Part shown: one piece after another, positions 21,807 to 31,578 of the stretch
How the letters are laid out: each line of letters begins with the position of its first letter
Position numbering within the stretch: position 1 is the stretch's first letter
Assembly: GCA_002840785.1 (NCBI GenBank)
Contig: PHCH01000005.1
Location: 1-64,000 of the forward strand
DNA: 64,000 nt
Reading direction: 5' to 3'
DNA from: Betaproteobacteria bacterium HGW-Betaproteobacteria-4
Lineage (GTDB): Bacteria; Pseudomonadota; Gammaproteobacteria; Burkholderiales; Rhodocyclaceae
Notes under the pieces: model-generated
The model's input: the letters and a program-made list of their open reading frames with translations, nothing else
What the model was told of the DNA's origin: nothing
The model's database searches: none
Translations under genes and position numbers: made by a program

Positions 21807-22574
21807 TCAGAAGTTTCGGATGATCAGTTCATGGCGCTTGGCGCCATTCCCTGAGCCGCCTACTGTGTAGGTAATGTCGACGGTGGTCATGGTTAGGCCG
21901 GCGAAAGCCTGACGCATTTCGGGGATGTCGTTGACAGAAATGATCATGTTTCCCTTGATTGATCTGGCGATCTCTGCCATGCGGTCGTATTGATCGAGGT
22001 TGAAGTCGACGCTGTAGCCTTCTGTGCCCCAGTACGGCGGGTCGCAGTAGAACAGGGTGTGCGGGCGGTCGTAGCGGCGGATGCACTCAGCCCATTCAAG
22101 ATGCTCGATGTAGGTCCGCGACAGTCGAAGATGCGCTGCCGACAAGTCCTCTTCGATGCGCATCAGGTTGATGCGTGGCGGGCTGGTGGTTGCTGTACCG
22201 AATGTGCGGCCGTTGACCTTGCCGCCAAAGCCTAGCTTCTGCAGGTAAAAGAACCGAGCAGCGCGCTGAATGTCCGTCAATGGCTCGACCGGCGTCGCCT
22301 TCAGCCAGTCATACATCTGCCGGCTGGTCAGCGAATACTTGAACTGCCGGATGAACTCCTCCAGATGGTTCTTCACCACCCGGTAAAGCGACACCAGGTC
22401 GCCGTTGATATCGTTCAACACCTCGACATCGACCGGCGCCTTCATGAAAAACAGCGCCGCGGCGCCGCAGAAAGGTTCGACATAGCACGAATGCTCCGGA
22501 AACAACGGCAGCAAATGCTTTGCCAGCCGGCGTTTCCCGCCGATCCAAGGAACAAGGGGGCTTACTTTCGTCAT
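21807..22574 (-). CDS. D12-class (Dam-like) DNA adenine methyltransferase
   Basis: PLVPWIGGKRRLAKHLLPLFPEHSCYVEPFCGAAALFF; FYCDPPYWGTEGY (DPPY). Confidence 0.93.
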   Translation of the reverse strand: MTKVSPLVPWIGGKRRLAKHLLPLFPEHSCYVEPFCGAAALFFMKAPVDVEVLNDINGDLVSLYRVVKNHLEEFIRQFKYSLTSRQMYDWLKATPVEPLTDIQRAARFFYLQKLGFGGKVNGRTFGTATTSPPRINLMRIEEDLSAAHLRLSRTYIEHLEWAECIRRYDRPHTLFYCDPPYWGTEGYSVDFNLDQYDRMAEIARSIKGNMIISVNDIPEMRQAFAGLTMTTVDITYTVGGSGNGAKRHELIIRNF

Positions 22575-22710
22575 ATTTCAACTGCCTTCAAGGAATGATA
22601 GCCTTCGCCCCGCCGTGTGCACGGTGCGGTGCCTTGGCTGAAAGCAGCTCACTCTGCTGGAAGTGGCCTGGCCGGGTGTTGACGCACTCGACCAGGTCGC
22701 ACCGTCTTAA

Positions 22711-23751
22711 CTACGCCGCCGCCTTCGCCAGCTCATAAGGCTTGAACTTGATCACCTCATCCCCCAGCCACTCGTTCAGCTCCCGCATGCGGCCCTGGTA
22801 ATAGCCGATCTCATTGGCGTTGAACACCGCCGCCGCCTTCTCGGCATCGCCGAATCCGCCGGTATTGTTCGGCACGATCCCCATCAACTGGGGCGGAACA
22901 CGATGCATCGCCAGCTGGTCATCGCGGGTGATGTTCTTGATGCCCGCGAACTCATCCTTCGCCGCCACCTCGCTCACCGGAATCAGCTGCAGGCCGTCCT
23001 TCTTGCCGTTCGGCGCATACATGAACAGGTTGCGGAAATTCCCCGGCCCCTTCGAATCCCGCAGCGCCTTGCGCAGCGCCTCGACATCAGCGTCCGAATG
23101 CGCCGGATCGGTCATATATAAAATGAACCCGGCGTGCGACCCGTTCTTGTAGTACTTGCGCCGGAACAGCGTCGCCGCCTCGTTCAACCAGGCCGAATGC
23201 AGCGCCGGTATGTACTCCGGCAACCCGTAAATCTCCTGATCGATGTCCGGCTCCATCAAGTGGAACACTTTTCCCTTCTTGAACTTGTGCTCCTCGTTCC
23301 ACTTCGGAACAAAGTAGTAAGTCTCCATATCGATCCCGCGCCGCGTGAACTTCGCCTTCGCCGGCTTCATCCGCATCGGCTCGCGCAACATCGAATCCCG
23401 CCGCTCAAGATAGGCATTCCCGAACACCAGGAACTCATGGGCGAAAATGGAAAAATCCGTCCGCGACAGCAGCGGGTGCGGCTCATAGCACGACACCAGA
23501 ATATTCCGCTTCACGTACATCGCCGACGCGTGATGCACCGCCGACCGGCTCGATCGCGACAGCCCATCCATTGAAATCGGCGGCTCGTACCACTTCCCGT
23601 TATCCGGGCACTCCAGCAGGCTCAGAATGTCGCGCCGGTCCAAAACCCCCTCCGGATCGCCAAACGTAAAAGCCTCAACCCGGCCACCGCCCGCAGTCGA
23701 AGCAACCTCAGCCTTGTCCGAAAACAAAGGCGCCATCAGATCCTTGCTCAT
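22711..23751 (-). CDS. Q: Phage portal protein, P2 gpQ-like
   Basis: GIVPNNTGGFGDAEKAAAVFNANEI; adjacent to terminase in P2 order. Confidence 0.92.
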   Translation of the reverse strand: MSKDLMAPLFSDKAEVASTAGGGRVEAFTFGDPEGVLDRRDILSLLECPDNGKWYEPPISMDGLSRSSRSAVHHASAMYVKRNILVSCYEPHPLLSRTDFSIFAHEFLVFGNAYLERRDSMLREPMRMKPAKAKFTRRGIDMETYYFVPKWNEEHKFKKGKVFHLMEPDIDQEIYGLPEYIPALHSAWLNEAATLFRRKYYKNGSHAGFILYMTDPAHSDADVEALRKALRDSKGPGNFRNLFMYAPNGKKDGLQLIPVSEVAAKDEFAGIKNITRDDQLAMHRVPPQLMGIVPNNTGGFGDAEKAAAVFNANEIGYYQGRMRELNEWLGDEVIKFKPYELAKAAA

Positions 23752-25538
23752 CCGAAAATCTCCATCCGTGATTGATTGGTAGCCGATCGGCCTTCCAGCG
23801 GCTCGTTCGCCAGCGCGTGCATCGTTGCCCACGCCAGATCGGCATGGCTCGTCGCTTCCGACCGCCCTGCCTCAAAAGTCATCTGGCCGCCGCCGGCCGT
23901 CGTTGTCTTCTTGATCGCCATGAAAGCCGCCGCCATGTCCGTCCAGCCAGCGTCGAACTCCATCCGGCCCTTGCCGATCACATCCATCGCCTTCAACACC
24001 AGCCGCGTCTTCACCATCGGGCTGTACTGAAAGCCACGCACCCCCGGGTAAAAGTTCTGCACCAGCTCATAGACCAGGTCGCCGATCCCCGTCCGGTCGA
24101 TGCCGATGAACGTCACGTTGTAAGCCTCGGTCACCCGCTTGATCCGCTCCGCCTGCTCCTCATAGCGCATCCCGGAAAACTGCACCCGGTCAAGAATCCG
24201 GAACTTCCCGCCCTCGACCATCGGTGGCGCAATCACCACCAGCGCCGCATTGTCACCAGAGCGCGACGGGTCATAGCCGACCCACACCTCGCGATACCCC
24301 ATCGGCCGCGCCGCGAACGGCTTGAAGTCATCCCACAGCGTCCAGCTATCCACCATGCAGCGCTGCATCGTCGCCAGGGGGAAAACCGACTCCCCGTCGT
24401 CGATGAACATGCACATCAGCAGGTTCATGAATTCGTCCGGCGAATACTCTCGCCGCAGCTGCTCGATATCGAACAGATTGCATCCACCACCCAGCGCATC
24501 GAGCACCGTCACAATCTGGCGCCACTGGAAGTCCTCGCACAGCCGCCCATTCTTCAAGGCCGCATGCGATACATCGACCTTCACCTTATCGGCCGTCGAC
24601 CTACCCTTGTTGAACAGATCGCCCGTCCAGAACGGGTAAGCCTCATGCGACACAGCCGACGGCGTCGAAAAGTAAGTCAGGCGCCAATGCTTGTGCATCG
24701 CCATCCCGGAAGCCACCTTGCGGAACTCCTGGAATTTCTGAATCCAGAAATACTCGTCCATGTACACATTGCCGTGATACGACTGGGCCGTCCGGCTATT
24801 GGTCCCAAGGAAATACAGCGTCGCCCCGTTCGGCAACACGAAATGCTCGCCCTGCAGCTCAACGTCCGCCGTATCAGCCGCGAACTGCTTGATATACCCC
24901 TTGAACACATGCGCCTGTGCCCGCGACGCGCTCAAGAAAATCTGGTTCCTCCCCGTCTCCAGCGCATCGATAAATCCCTCACGGGCGAAATACCACGTTG
25001 CCCCGATCTGCCGGCTCTTCAACAGATTGCGCACACGATGCTTCAGCCCAGCCCGGTACCAGCACTCCTGATACGGAAACAGCGACTTCATAAACGCAGC
25101 AACCAGCTCCTCCTGCTGCGCCTCGCTGATCGCATTCCGTGCCGGCTGCTTCCTCGTCCCCGCCCGCGTCTTCGCGTTTCGGTTCTCCACCGCCGGATTC
25201 AAATCCGCCTCATTACCGCCACCCGTCGAATACTTCTTAACCCGCGCCAACCGCTCCATCTGCCGGCCAAGCAAGTCGATTTCCTTGTAGTCAGCCCCCT
25301 CCTTCGGCTCCTTCCACAGCAGTTGGATGTAGCGCGCCTCCGTGCTAGATTCAGCCCGCTCGACAGGTGAATACTCATCCCACTTGTCCCGCCGCTTCCA
25401 GCTGTGGATCGTCGTCGCCTTCTCCCCTAGGTGCTCCGAAATGCGGATCACCCGCCAGCCCTGCCAATAAAGGTCACGGGCACGGCGACGCGGATCAAGG
25501 TCCGGAGAAACAGCAGAAGGAGGAAGCGCAGCGTTCAT
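23748..25538 (-). CDS. P: Terminase ATPase subunit, P2 gpP-like
   Basis: DLYWQGWRVIRISEHLGEKATTIHSWKRRDKW; SRQIGATWYFAREGFIDAL; WVGYDPSRSGDNAALVVIAPP; start chosen at MNAALPPSAV. Confidence 0.93.
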   Translation of the reverse strand: MNAALPPSAVSPDLDPRRRARDLYWQGWRVIRISEHLGEKATTIHSWKRRDKWDEYSPVERAESSTEARYIQLLWKEPKEGADYKEIDLLGRQMERLARVKKYSTGGGNEADLNPAVENRNAKTRAGTRKQPARNAISEAQQEELVAAFMKSLFPYQECWYRAGLKHRVRNLLKSRQIGATWYFAREGFIDALETGRNQIFLSASRAQAHVFKGYIKQFAADTADVELQGEHFVLPNGATLYFLGTNSRTAQSYHGNVYMDEYFWIQKFQEFRKVASGMAMHKHWRLTYFSTPSAVSHEAYPFWTGDLFNKGRSTADKVKVDVSHAALKNGRLCEDFQWRQIVTVLDALGGGCNLFDIEQLRREYSPDEFMNLLMCMFIDDGESVFPLATMQRCMVDSWTLWDDFKPFAARPMGYREVWVGYDPSRSGDNAALVVIAPPMVEGGKFRILDRVQFSGMRYEEQAERIKRVTEAYNVTFIGIDRTGIGDLVYELVQNFYPGVRGFQYSPMVKTRLVLKAMDVIGKGRMEFDAGWTDMAAAFMAIKKTTTAGGGQMTFEAGRSEATSHADLAWATMHALANEPLEGRSATNQSRMEIFG

Positions 25539-25552
25539 GGAAGCCGAGGCTA

Positions 25553-25562
25553 CCCGCGCGCG
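25553..25562. promoter_or_regulatory. CCCGCGCGCG motif in divergent P/O leader
   Basis: Exact 10-mer shared with 31521, 35364 and 39891. Confidence 0.6.
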
Positions 25563-25696
25563 AGAAACTCGAAGCGCAACGCCGGAAGTAAGACCAAGCC
25601 CTACACCCACAAGCCTTTGCCCCGCGCGAAAGGCCGCTCCAAACTGGCTCGGCATCGTTTACCACACGACCCGAACAACGTCAGGAGCAAGACACC

Positions 25697-26530
25697 ATGC
25701 CGATTTCCAAGCCTTTCGCCATCGCCACCGAAGGCGCCACCACCGACGGTCGCGTCATCACCGCCGAATGGATCAAACAGATGGCCGAGACCTACGACCC
25801 CAAGGCCTACACCGCCCTCGGCAACCTCGAACACTACATGTCGATGATGCCCGACAGCGTCTTCGGCGCCTACGGCAAGGTCGTCTCCCTGAGCACCCGC
25901 TTCGCTGACATCCTCGGCGAAAAGAAACTGCAGCTCATGTGCGTATTTGATGCCAGCGACGCCCTGGTCGCCCTGCAAAAAGCCGGACAGAAAATGTTCG
26001 CCTCGATGGAAGTCAATCCCAACTTCGCCAAGACCTCCAAGGCCTACCTCGAAGGCCTCGGCTTCACCAACAAGCCCGCCAGCCTCGGCACCGAAATCAT
26101 GCAGTTCGCTGCCCAGGCCAAAGAAAACCCCTTCGCCGGCCGCAAACGCAACCCCGAGAACCTCTTTACCGTCGCCGAAGAAGTCACCCTTGAATGGGAA
26201 ACTGAAAAGTCTTCTGGCGACACCCTGTTCAGCAAGGTCAAGGATTTGCTCGGCATGGGCAAAAAGGAAACCGACGCCAACTTCGCCGACATCAGTAAGG
26301 CAATCGAAGCGATTGCCCAGTCGCAGAAGGAAATCCTCGACCGCTTCTCCGGTGAAGTTCTTGACAAATTCAGCGTCAGCGAGCGCGACATCAAAACCCT
26401 GCGCGAAGAACAAGCCAAGTTCGCCGCCGACTTCGCCGCCCTCAAGGAAACCCTCGGCAAGACCGACGGCGACGACAAGAACCGCGGCACCGCCACCGGC
26501 GGCGACGGCACCATCACCACCGACTGCTAA
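25697..26530 (+). CDS. O: Capsid scaffolding protein, P2 gpO-like
   Basis: FAIATEGATTDGRVITAEWIKQMAETYDPKAYTA; synteny. Confidence 0.93.
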   Translation: MPISKPFAIATEGATTDGRVITAEWIKQMAETYDPKAYTALGNLEHYMSMMPDSVFGAYGKVVSLSTRFADILGEKKLQLMCVFDASDALVALQKAGQKMFASMEVNPNFAKTSKAYLEGLGFTNKPASLGTEIMQFAAQAKENPFAGRKRNPENLFTVAEEVTLEWETEKSSGDTLFSKVKDLLGMGKKETDANFADISKAIEAIAQSQKEILDRFSGEVLDKFSVSERDIKTLREEQAKFAADFAALKETLGKTDGDDKNRGTATGGDGTITTDC

Positions 26531-26566
26531 CCCGCAACACCACACCCCGAACCTACGGAGCACACC

Positions 26567-27583
26567 ATGCGCAAAGAAACCCGCCTAGCCTTCAACGCCT
26601 ACACTGCGGCCATCGCCCAACTCAACGGCGTCCCCTCGGCCTGCGAAAAATTCACCGCTACCCCGAGCGTCCAGCAAACGCTGGAAACCAAGATTCAGGA
26701 ATCCAGCCAGTTCCTGAGCAGCATCAACATGCCACTCGTCACCGACCAAACCGGTGAAAAGATCGGCCTCGGCATCGGCAGCAGCGTCGCCAGCACCACC
26801 GACACCACCTCCGCCGACCGCGTCCCGACCGACCCGTCCTCGCTCGACACCAACGGCTACGCCTGCACCCAGACCAACTACGACACCGCCCTCAAGTACT
26901 CCAAGATCGACGCCTGGGCAAAGTTCCCCGACTTCCAGACCCGCCTGCGCGACGCCATCGTCCGCCGCCAGGCCCTCGACCGCATCACCATCGGCTTCAA
27001 CGGCACCAGCCGCGCCGCCACCTCCAACCGTGGTACCAACCCGCTGCTGCAAGACGTCAATATCGGCTGGCTGCAAAAAATGCGCACCAATGCCGCCGCC
27101 CGCGTCATGACACAGATCCTCGCCACCGGCAAGATCCAGATCGGTGATGCCGTCGCCTTGACGGCCGGCTACAAGAACCTCGACGCCCTCGTCTTCGACA
27201 TGGTCAACAACCTGCTCGACCCGTGGTACCGCGAAGACACCGAACTGGTCGTCATCCTCGGCCGCGACCTCTTCGCCGACAAATACTTCCCGCTGATCAA
27301 CAAGGCCCAGGACAACACGCAAAAGATCGCCGCCGACCTCATCGTCAGCCAGGCCCGCGTCGGTGGCCTGCAAGCCGTCCGCGCGCCATTCTTCCCGGCC
27401 AACAAGCTCATGGTCACCCGCCTCGACAACCTGTCGATCTACGCGCAAGAAGGCGCCCGCCGCCGCGCCATCATCGACAACCCGAAGCGCGACCAGATCG
27501 AGAACTACGAGTCCTCCAACGACGCCTACGTCATCGAAGACTACGGCCTGGCATGCCTGGCTGAAAACATCGAAATCGTCTAA
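26567..27583 (+). CDS. N: Major capsid protein, P2 gpN-like
   Basis: MRKETRLAFNAYTAAIAQLNG...IGLGIGSSVASTTDT; synteny. Confidence 0.93.
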   Translation: MRKETRLAFNAYTAAIAQLNGVPSACEKFTATPSVQQTLETKIQESSQFLSSINMPLVTDQTGEKIGLGIGSSVASTTDTTSADRVPTDPSSLDTNGYACTQTNYDTALKYSKIDAWAKFPDFQTRLRDAIVRRQALDRITIGFNGTSRAATSNRGTNPLLQDVNIGWLQKMRTNAAARVMTQILATGKIQIGDAVALTAGYKNLDALVFDMVNNLLDPWYREDTELVVILGRDLFADKYFPLINKAQDNTQKIAADLIVSQARVGGLQAVRAPFFPANKLMVTRLDNLSIYAQEGARRRAIIDNPKRDQIENYESSNDAYVIEDYGLACLAENIEIV

Positions 27584-27644
27584 CCGACACCCAGCAGCAA
27601 GACGGCGGCCCCCAAAGCCGCCGTCAGTCCCTAAGGAGAACCCC

Positions 27645-28352
27645 ATGCGCCACAGCCCCTGCCGCGCCCACTACGAACAAACCATGGCCGCCGCCCAGCC
27701 TGCCGACACCGCCGCCCAGCCGCGCGACCAGCACGCCGCCAACGCCTACGAACTCGTCCTCCTCAAGCTCGCCGAAGACAAACGCCGGCTCAAGGAAGTC
27801 AAATCCATGGAGCGCAAGGCCGAAGTCAAAGCCCATCTCCTCCCCGAATACCTGCCGTGGATCGCCGGCGTCCTCGAATCCGAAGCCGGCCGGCAAGACG
27901 ACGTCCTCATGACCGTCTTCGTCTGGGCCATCGACATCGGCAACTTCGACCTAGCCCTGCAGATCGGCGCCTACGCCATCGAGCACAAGCTCGTCATGCC
28001 AGACCAGTACCAGCGCGACGTCCCCTCAGTGCTGGCCGAAGAAATCGCCGACGTCGCCATTAAGGCCGACGACGAACGACGCATTGCCATGCTCTCGTCC
28101 CTCGCCATCACCCTCGACCTGACCGCCGGCTGCGACATGCACGACGTCATCCGCGCCAAGATCCATAAAGCCTGCGGCTACGCCCTGCGCGCCGCCGGCA
28201 ACCTCGAAAAAGCCAGAACCACCCTCGCCCGCGCCCTCGATCTCGACCAGCGCGTCGGCGTCAAAAAAGACATCGAGCGACTCGACGTGCTCATCAAGAA
28301 CTCGCCTGCCACGGTCGACGCCGAAAAAGCGCCGAAAACCGAATCCGGCTGA
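27645..28352 (+). CDS. M: Terminase endonuclease/small subunit, P2 gpM-like
   Basis: LPEYLPWIAGVLE...GRQDDVLMTVFVWAIDIGNFDLALQIGAYAI. Confidence 0.9.
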   Translation: MRHSPCRAHYEQTMAAAQPADTAAQPRDQHAANAYELVLLKLAEDKRRLKEVKSMERKAEVKAHLLPEYLPWIAGVLESEAGRQDDVLMTVFVWAIDIGNFDLALQIGAYAIEHKLVMPDQYQRDVPSVLAEEIADVAIKADDERRIAMLSSLAITLDLTAGCDMHDVIRAKIHKACGYALRAAGNLEKARTTLARALDLDQRVGVKKDIERLDVLIKNSPATVDAEKAPKTESG

Positions 28353-28459
28353 CACCGAGCGGACCCCGCACCCTGGCGGCTCGGGCGGCACCACTGGCTA
28401 CCTCCTTGACCAGCGGCCCGCCGCCCGACCACCGCCACCACAGACAAACGGAGCCAACC

Positions 28460-28972
28460 ATGAAATCAACCAGACAAATCATTACCAGCCTACTGGTATC
28501 TGCCATGTGCGTTATTGGCGGATATTCTCAAGCCGGCGCCCTCACCGACTACGCCGAAAACAAATCTGTAGACTCCATGCTGCGCGGCCAGGCGCTCGGC
28601 GCCCCGGCCACCATGTACATTGGGCTCGCGACCGACACCTGCACTGATTCCGGCTCCGGAACCGAGCCGTCCGGCAATGCATACGCCCGGGTAGCCGTCA
28701 CCAGTTCGCTGACTAACTGGGCCGGCACGCAATCGGCCGGAAGCACTACCGCATCCAGCGGAACTGGCGGTACGACCAGCAACAACGCAGCCATCACATG
28801 GCCGGCCAGTACAGGGGCGTGGGGCACGCTACAGAGCGTGCGCTGGTACGACGCGGCAAGCGCCGGCAATACGTGGATCTGCATCGACCTCTCAGCCCCC
28901 CTGTCCGTCTCCGGCGCCGGCTTCACAGTCCAATTCACCGCCGGCCAATTGCAGTTCCAGATCGACAATTAA
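28460..28972 (+). CDS. Phage structural/tail-fibre-like domain protein with predicted signal-like N-terminus
   Basis: ALTDYAENKSVDSMLRGQALGAPATMYIGLATDTCTDSGSGTEPSGNAYARVAVTSSLTNWAGTQ; N-terminal MKSTRQIITSLLVSAMCVIGGYSQAG. Confidence 0.6.
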   Translation: MKSTRQIITSLLVSAMCVIGGYSQAGALTDYAENKSVDSMLRGQALGAPATMYIGLATDTCTDSGSGTEPSGNAYARVAVTSSLTNWAGTQSAGSTTASSGTGGTTSNNAAITWPASTGAWGTLQSVRWYDAASAGNTWICIDLSAPLSVSGAGFTVQFTAGQLQFQIDN

Positions 28973-28973
28973 C

Positions 28974-29840
28974 ATGCTCGGCAACTGGATCAAGCAGACG
29001 ACGACGAGCATCGGCGCTGGCGACATCGTTGTCGCCGGTGTAACGGGATTCCCCGGATTTCACGACCTTTTCGGCCTGCTTAAATATTTCAGCTACACGA
29101 TCCTGGATGACGCCAGCGGATATCCCATCGAGACCGGCATCGGTCACATGTCGGACAGCAGTACGCTGGTGCGCGACCGGATCACGGCGACCTACATAGC
29201 CGGCGTTTATAACGCTACGACGCCAGTTGCCGCAGCGTTACCGGCCGGCACGAAGCGGGTCATCTGCTCCGGCGATGCATCCATGTTCGACATGACGATC
29301 CCGGCAATCGAGGATTGCGGTGGTGCCGACGGTCGCCGCGTTGCCGTCACCCCGTCCGGAACGCTGGGTACGCTCACCCTGACGGCAGACAGGTTGTATC
29401 AGTTCCCACTGTATTTCCCCGCCGGACTGACGTTTGACACGCTCTACGCCGACATTTCGACCGCCGCCGCCGGCGCGCACATCCAATTCGGCGTCGCGGC
29501 CTGTAAACCGGACGGTTCGGCCGGCGCATTGCTGCTGACCAGTGGTGAGCAGCCGGCATCGGCAGCCGCCATGCTGGCCGCAGATGTTGGCGTACAGCGC
29601 CTGGCCCCTGGCTATTACTGGGGCTTGATGATCTGCGATGCGAACGTCGGCGTCAGATCCTGCGCGATGGTGGTTGAGGCACATGCAGGCTATCAGACCT
29701 CAACCGCGCGATACAGAAACTCGCATGGATATGTCGAGCAGACCTACGGAGCACTGCCGAGCGCGATACCAGCAATGACCACCCGCATCTCAAACGCGAC
29801 ATCCGGGCAAACCCCTCTGCTGTGGGCTGGAGGCATATGA
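28974..29840 (+). CDS. Putative phage structural protein
   Basis: 288-aa ORF in same cassette, coding-like composition. Confidence 0.6.
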   Translation: MLGNWIKQTTTSIGAGDIVVAGVTGFPGFHDLFGLLKYFSYTILDDASGYPIETGIGHMSDSSTLVRDRITATYIAGVYNATTPVAAALPAGTKRVICSGDASMFDMTIPAIEDCGGADGRRVAVTPSGTLGTLTLTADRLYQFPLYFPAGLTFDTLYADISTAAAGAHIQFGVAACKPDGSAGALLLTSGEQPASAAAMLAADVGVQRLAPGYYWGLMICDANVGVRSCAMVVEAHAGYQTSTARYRNSHGYVEQTYGALPSAIPAMTTRISNATSGQTPLLWAGGI

Positions 29841-30334
29841 TCGATTTAAAAAACAAGGGCGCCTTTGCCGGACTTTTCGCCGCCATCGCCGCGGCAGGGC
29901 ACTCCTGCGTCATCCGCAACAGCCTGCCGATATCGTCGGACGATACCGCCGTCCAGGCCATCGTCGACGGATACACCCTGGACGATGCGCGCGCCGAGGT
30001 CACCGAGCGCATCGACGCCCTGGCCAAAGCCAAGCGCGACGCCGTTGTAGCCTCGATATCGCCGGCCGAAATGGCCTCGTGGTCAATCAAACGCGCCGAG
30101 GCTGGCGCCTACGACGGCACCGACGTCAGCGCGCCATTTCTCGCCGCAGAAGCGGCGGCCAGGGGCGTGACGACGGCCGCTTTGGTCGCCAAGGTCATAC
30201 AAAAAGGCGCCATGCTGTCCGGGCTTGAGGCGGCTATATCCGGCACCTCCGGCCGTCATGGCGACGCTGTCAAGGGGCTCGACACATTCGAGGCCATCGC
30301 GGCCTACGATTACTCAACCGGCTGGACTGTCTGA
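29837..30334 (+). CDS. Putative phage protein (DUF4376-like composition)
   Basis: ATGA overlap with upstream gene; translation from M at 29837. Confidence 0.55.
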   Translation: MIDLKNKGAFAGLFAAIAAAGHSCVIRNSLPISSDDTAVQAIVDGYTLDDARAEVTERIDALAKAKRDAVVASISPAEMASWSIKRAEAGAYDGTDVSAPFLAAEAAARGVTTAALVAKVIQKGAMLSGLEAAISGTSGRHGDAVKGLDTFEAIAAYDYSTGWTV

Positions 30335-31197
30335 TGATCGGCGCCGAATCAATCGGGTTATCGCCAGTCGGCCTATGGGGCGATGTCGCCACCGCCGGTG
30401 GCGGATCAACCCTCAACGCCAGCGCCACCGGCCAAGCGCAATCAACCGGCTCGGCCACGCTCGCTGCCCAGGTCGCCCTATCCGCCGTCGGCGTATCCAT
30501 CGCCGACGGCTCTGCCAACCCCGCCGTAACAATCCCGCTTTCCGCCGCCGGCCTCGCCGTGTCTGATGGCAGCGCTAACGGCACCGCCACTGTCACCATC
30601 AGCGCCGCCGCCCTCGCTTCCGCTGCCGGAATCGCCGGTCTGTCGGCCACTGTGCTGCTGGCCGGCGCCGGCGCCGCGCAAGCCGCCGGGAACGCCGACC
30701 TGGCCGCCCAGCTAACTGCACTGGCTACCGGGTCAGCGCAGGCGTCTGGCACCGCCAATCTGACCGGTGGCGCCCCGGGCGCCTTATCGGCATCCGGTGC
30801 GGCTGTCGCCAGCGGGGCGGCTGTGCTGTCGATCACGGTCGGCCTCGTCGCCACGGGAGGCGCTCACTCCGCCGGATCCGCCACGGCACAGGCCAGCGCG
30901 CCCGGCGCCATCAGTGCTGCCGGCAGCGCCAACGCCTCCGGCTGGGCATCACTGTCCAGCCTGGTCACCATCACCGCCGCCGGATTCGCCCAAGCCATGG
31001 GCTCCGGCGCCATCACCGTCGACGTCTCGCTATCCGCTACCGGGGCCGCTCAATCCGCTGGCTTGGCGTCGGCAACCATGGCCGGCCTGGTCCGAAACTA
31101 CTGCCTATCTGCCGCCGCTGCGCGCCGCATCACCCGCATAACCCATAGCGCCGACCGGCTGACCACGATCCATCACGGAGTAACCCATGGCCGCTGA
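30334..31197 (+). CDS. Ala/Ser/Gly-rich repeat protein
   Basis: About ten imperfect ~20-aa units with the pattern ASGxAQAxGxAxLxA.V.LSA. Confidence 0.7.
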   Translation: MIGAESIGLSPVGLWGDVATAGGGSTLNASATGQAQSTGSATLAAQVALSAVGVSIADGSANPAVTIPLSAAGLAVSDGSANGTATVTISAAALASAAGIAGLSATVLLAGAGAAQAAGNADLAAQLTALATGSAQASGTANLTGGAPGALSASGAAVASGAAVLSITVGLVATGGAHSAGSATAQASAPGAISAAGSANASGWASLSSLVTITAAGFAQAMGSGAITVDVSLSATGAAQSAGLASATMAGLVRNYCLSAAAARRITRITHSADRLTTIHHGVTHGR

Positions 31198-31492
31198 ACC
31201 GTTTATCCCGGGCGAAGTCGCCACGCTGACGATGCGTGTTACCACGCTCGACGGCATCTCCGCCGACCCTGGCACCATCACCCTGAAAATAGAGTCACCC
31301 GCTTCCGGCGTCGCCGACTACATCTACGGCGTCGCCGCAGAAATCGTCCGTGACGGCGAAGGCCTGTACCGCGCCGAGATTCCGCTTAACGTCGCCGGCC
31401 GCTGGTACTACCGCTGGGATCTCGCATCACCCAACGCCGGCGCCGTCGAGGGAAGCATCGAAGTCAAGCGCTCCCGCTTCGTTCAGTCCTAG
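31187..31492 (+). CDS. Putative phage Ig-like/beta-sandwich protein
   Basis: PGEVATLTMRVTTLDGISADPGTITLKIESP...GLYRAEIPLNVAGRWYYRW. Confidence 0.6.
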   Translation: MAAEPFIPGEVATLTMRVTTLDGISADPGTITLKIESPASGVADYIYGVAAEIVRDGEGLYRAEIPLNVAGRWYYRWDLASPNAGAVEGSIEVKRSRFVQS

Positions 31493-31520
31493 CCCGCCGC
31501 CATACATCCGACCGCCCTTT

Positions 31521-31530
31521 CCCGCGCGCG
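31521..31530. promoter_or_regulatory. CCCGCGCGCG motif upstream of gpL
   Basis: Exact 10-mer shared with the other late-operon leaders. Confidence 0.55.
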
Positions 31531-31578
31531 AACGGCACAGCACCATGCCGTCATCACCTTCCACCAGGCCGCGCCGAC

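Noticed and set aside
22575-22710. Possible Com-like translational regulator between dam-type gene and Q
   Set aside because: A minus-strand open stretch exists (CDLVECVNTRPGHFQQSELLSAKAPHRAHGGAKAIIP) but lacks a good start and I could not match it to Com zinc motifs.
30400-31090. CRISPR array or tandem DNA repeat locus
   Set aside because: Repetition is at protein level in an Ala/Ser/Gly-rich gene with no constant repeat and spacer structure; no CRISPR array seen in the window.
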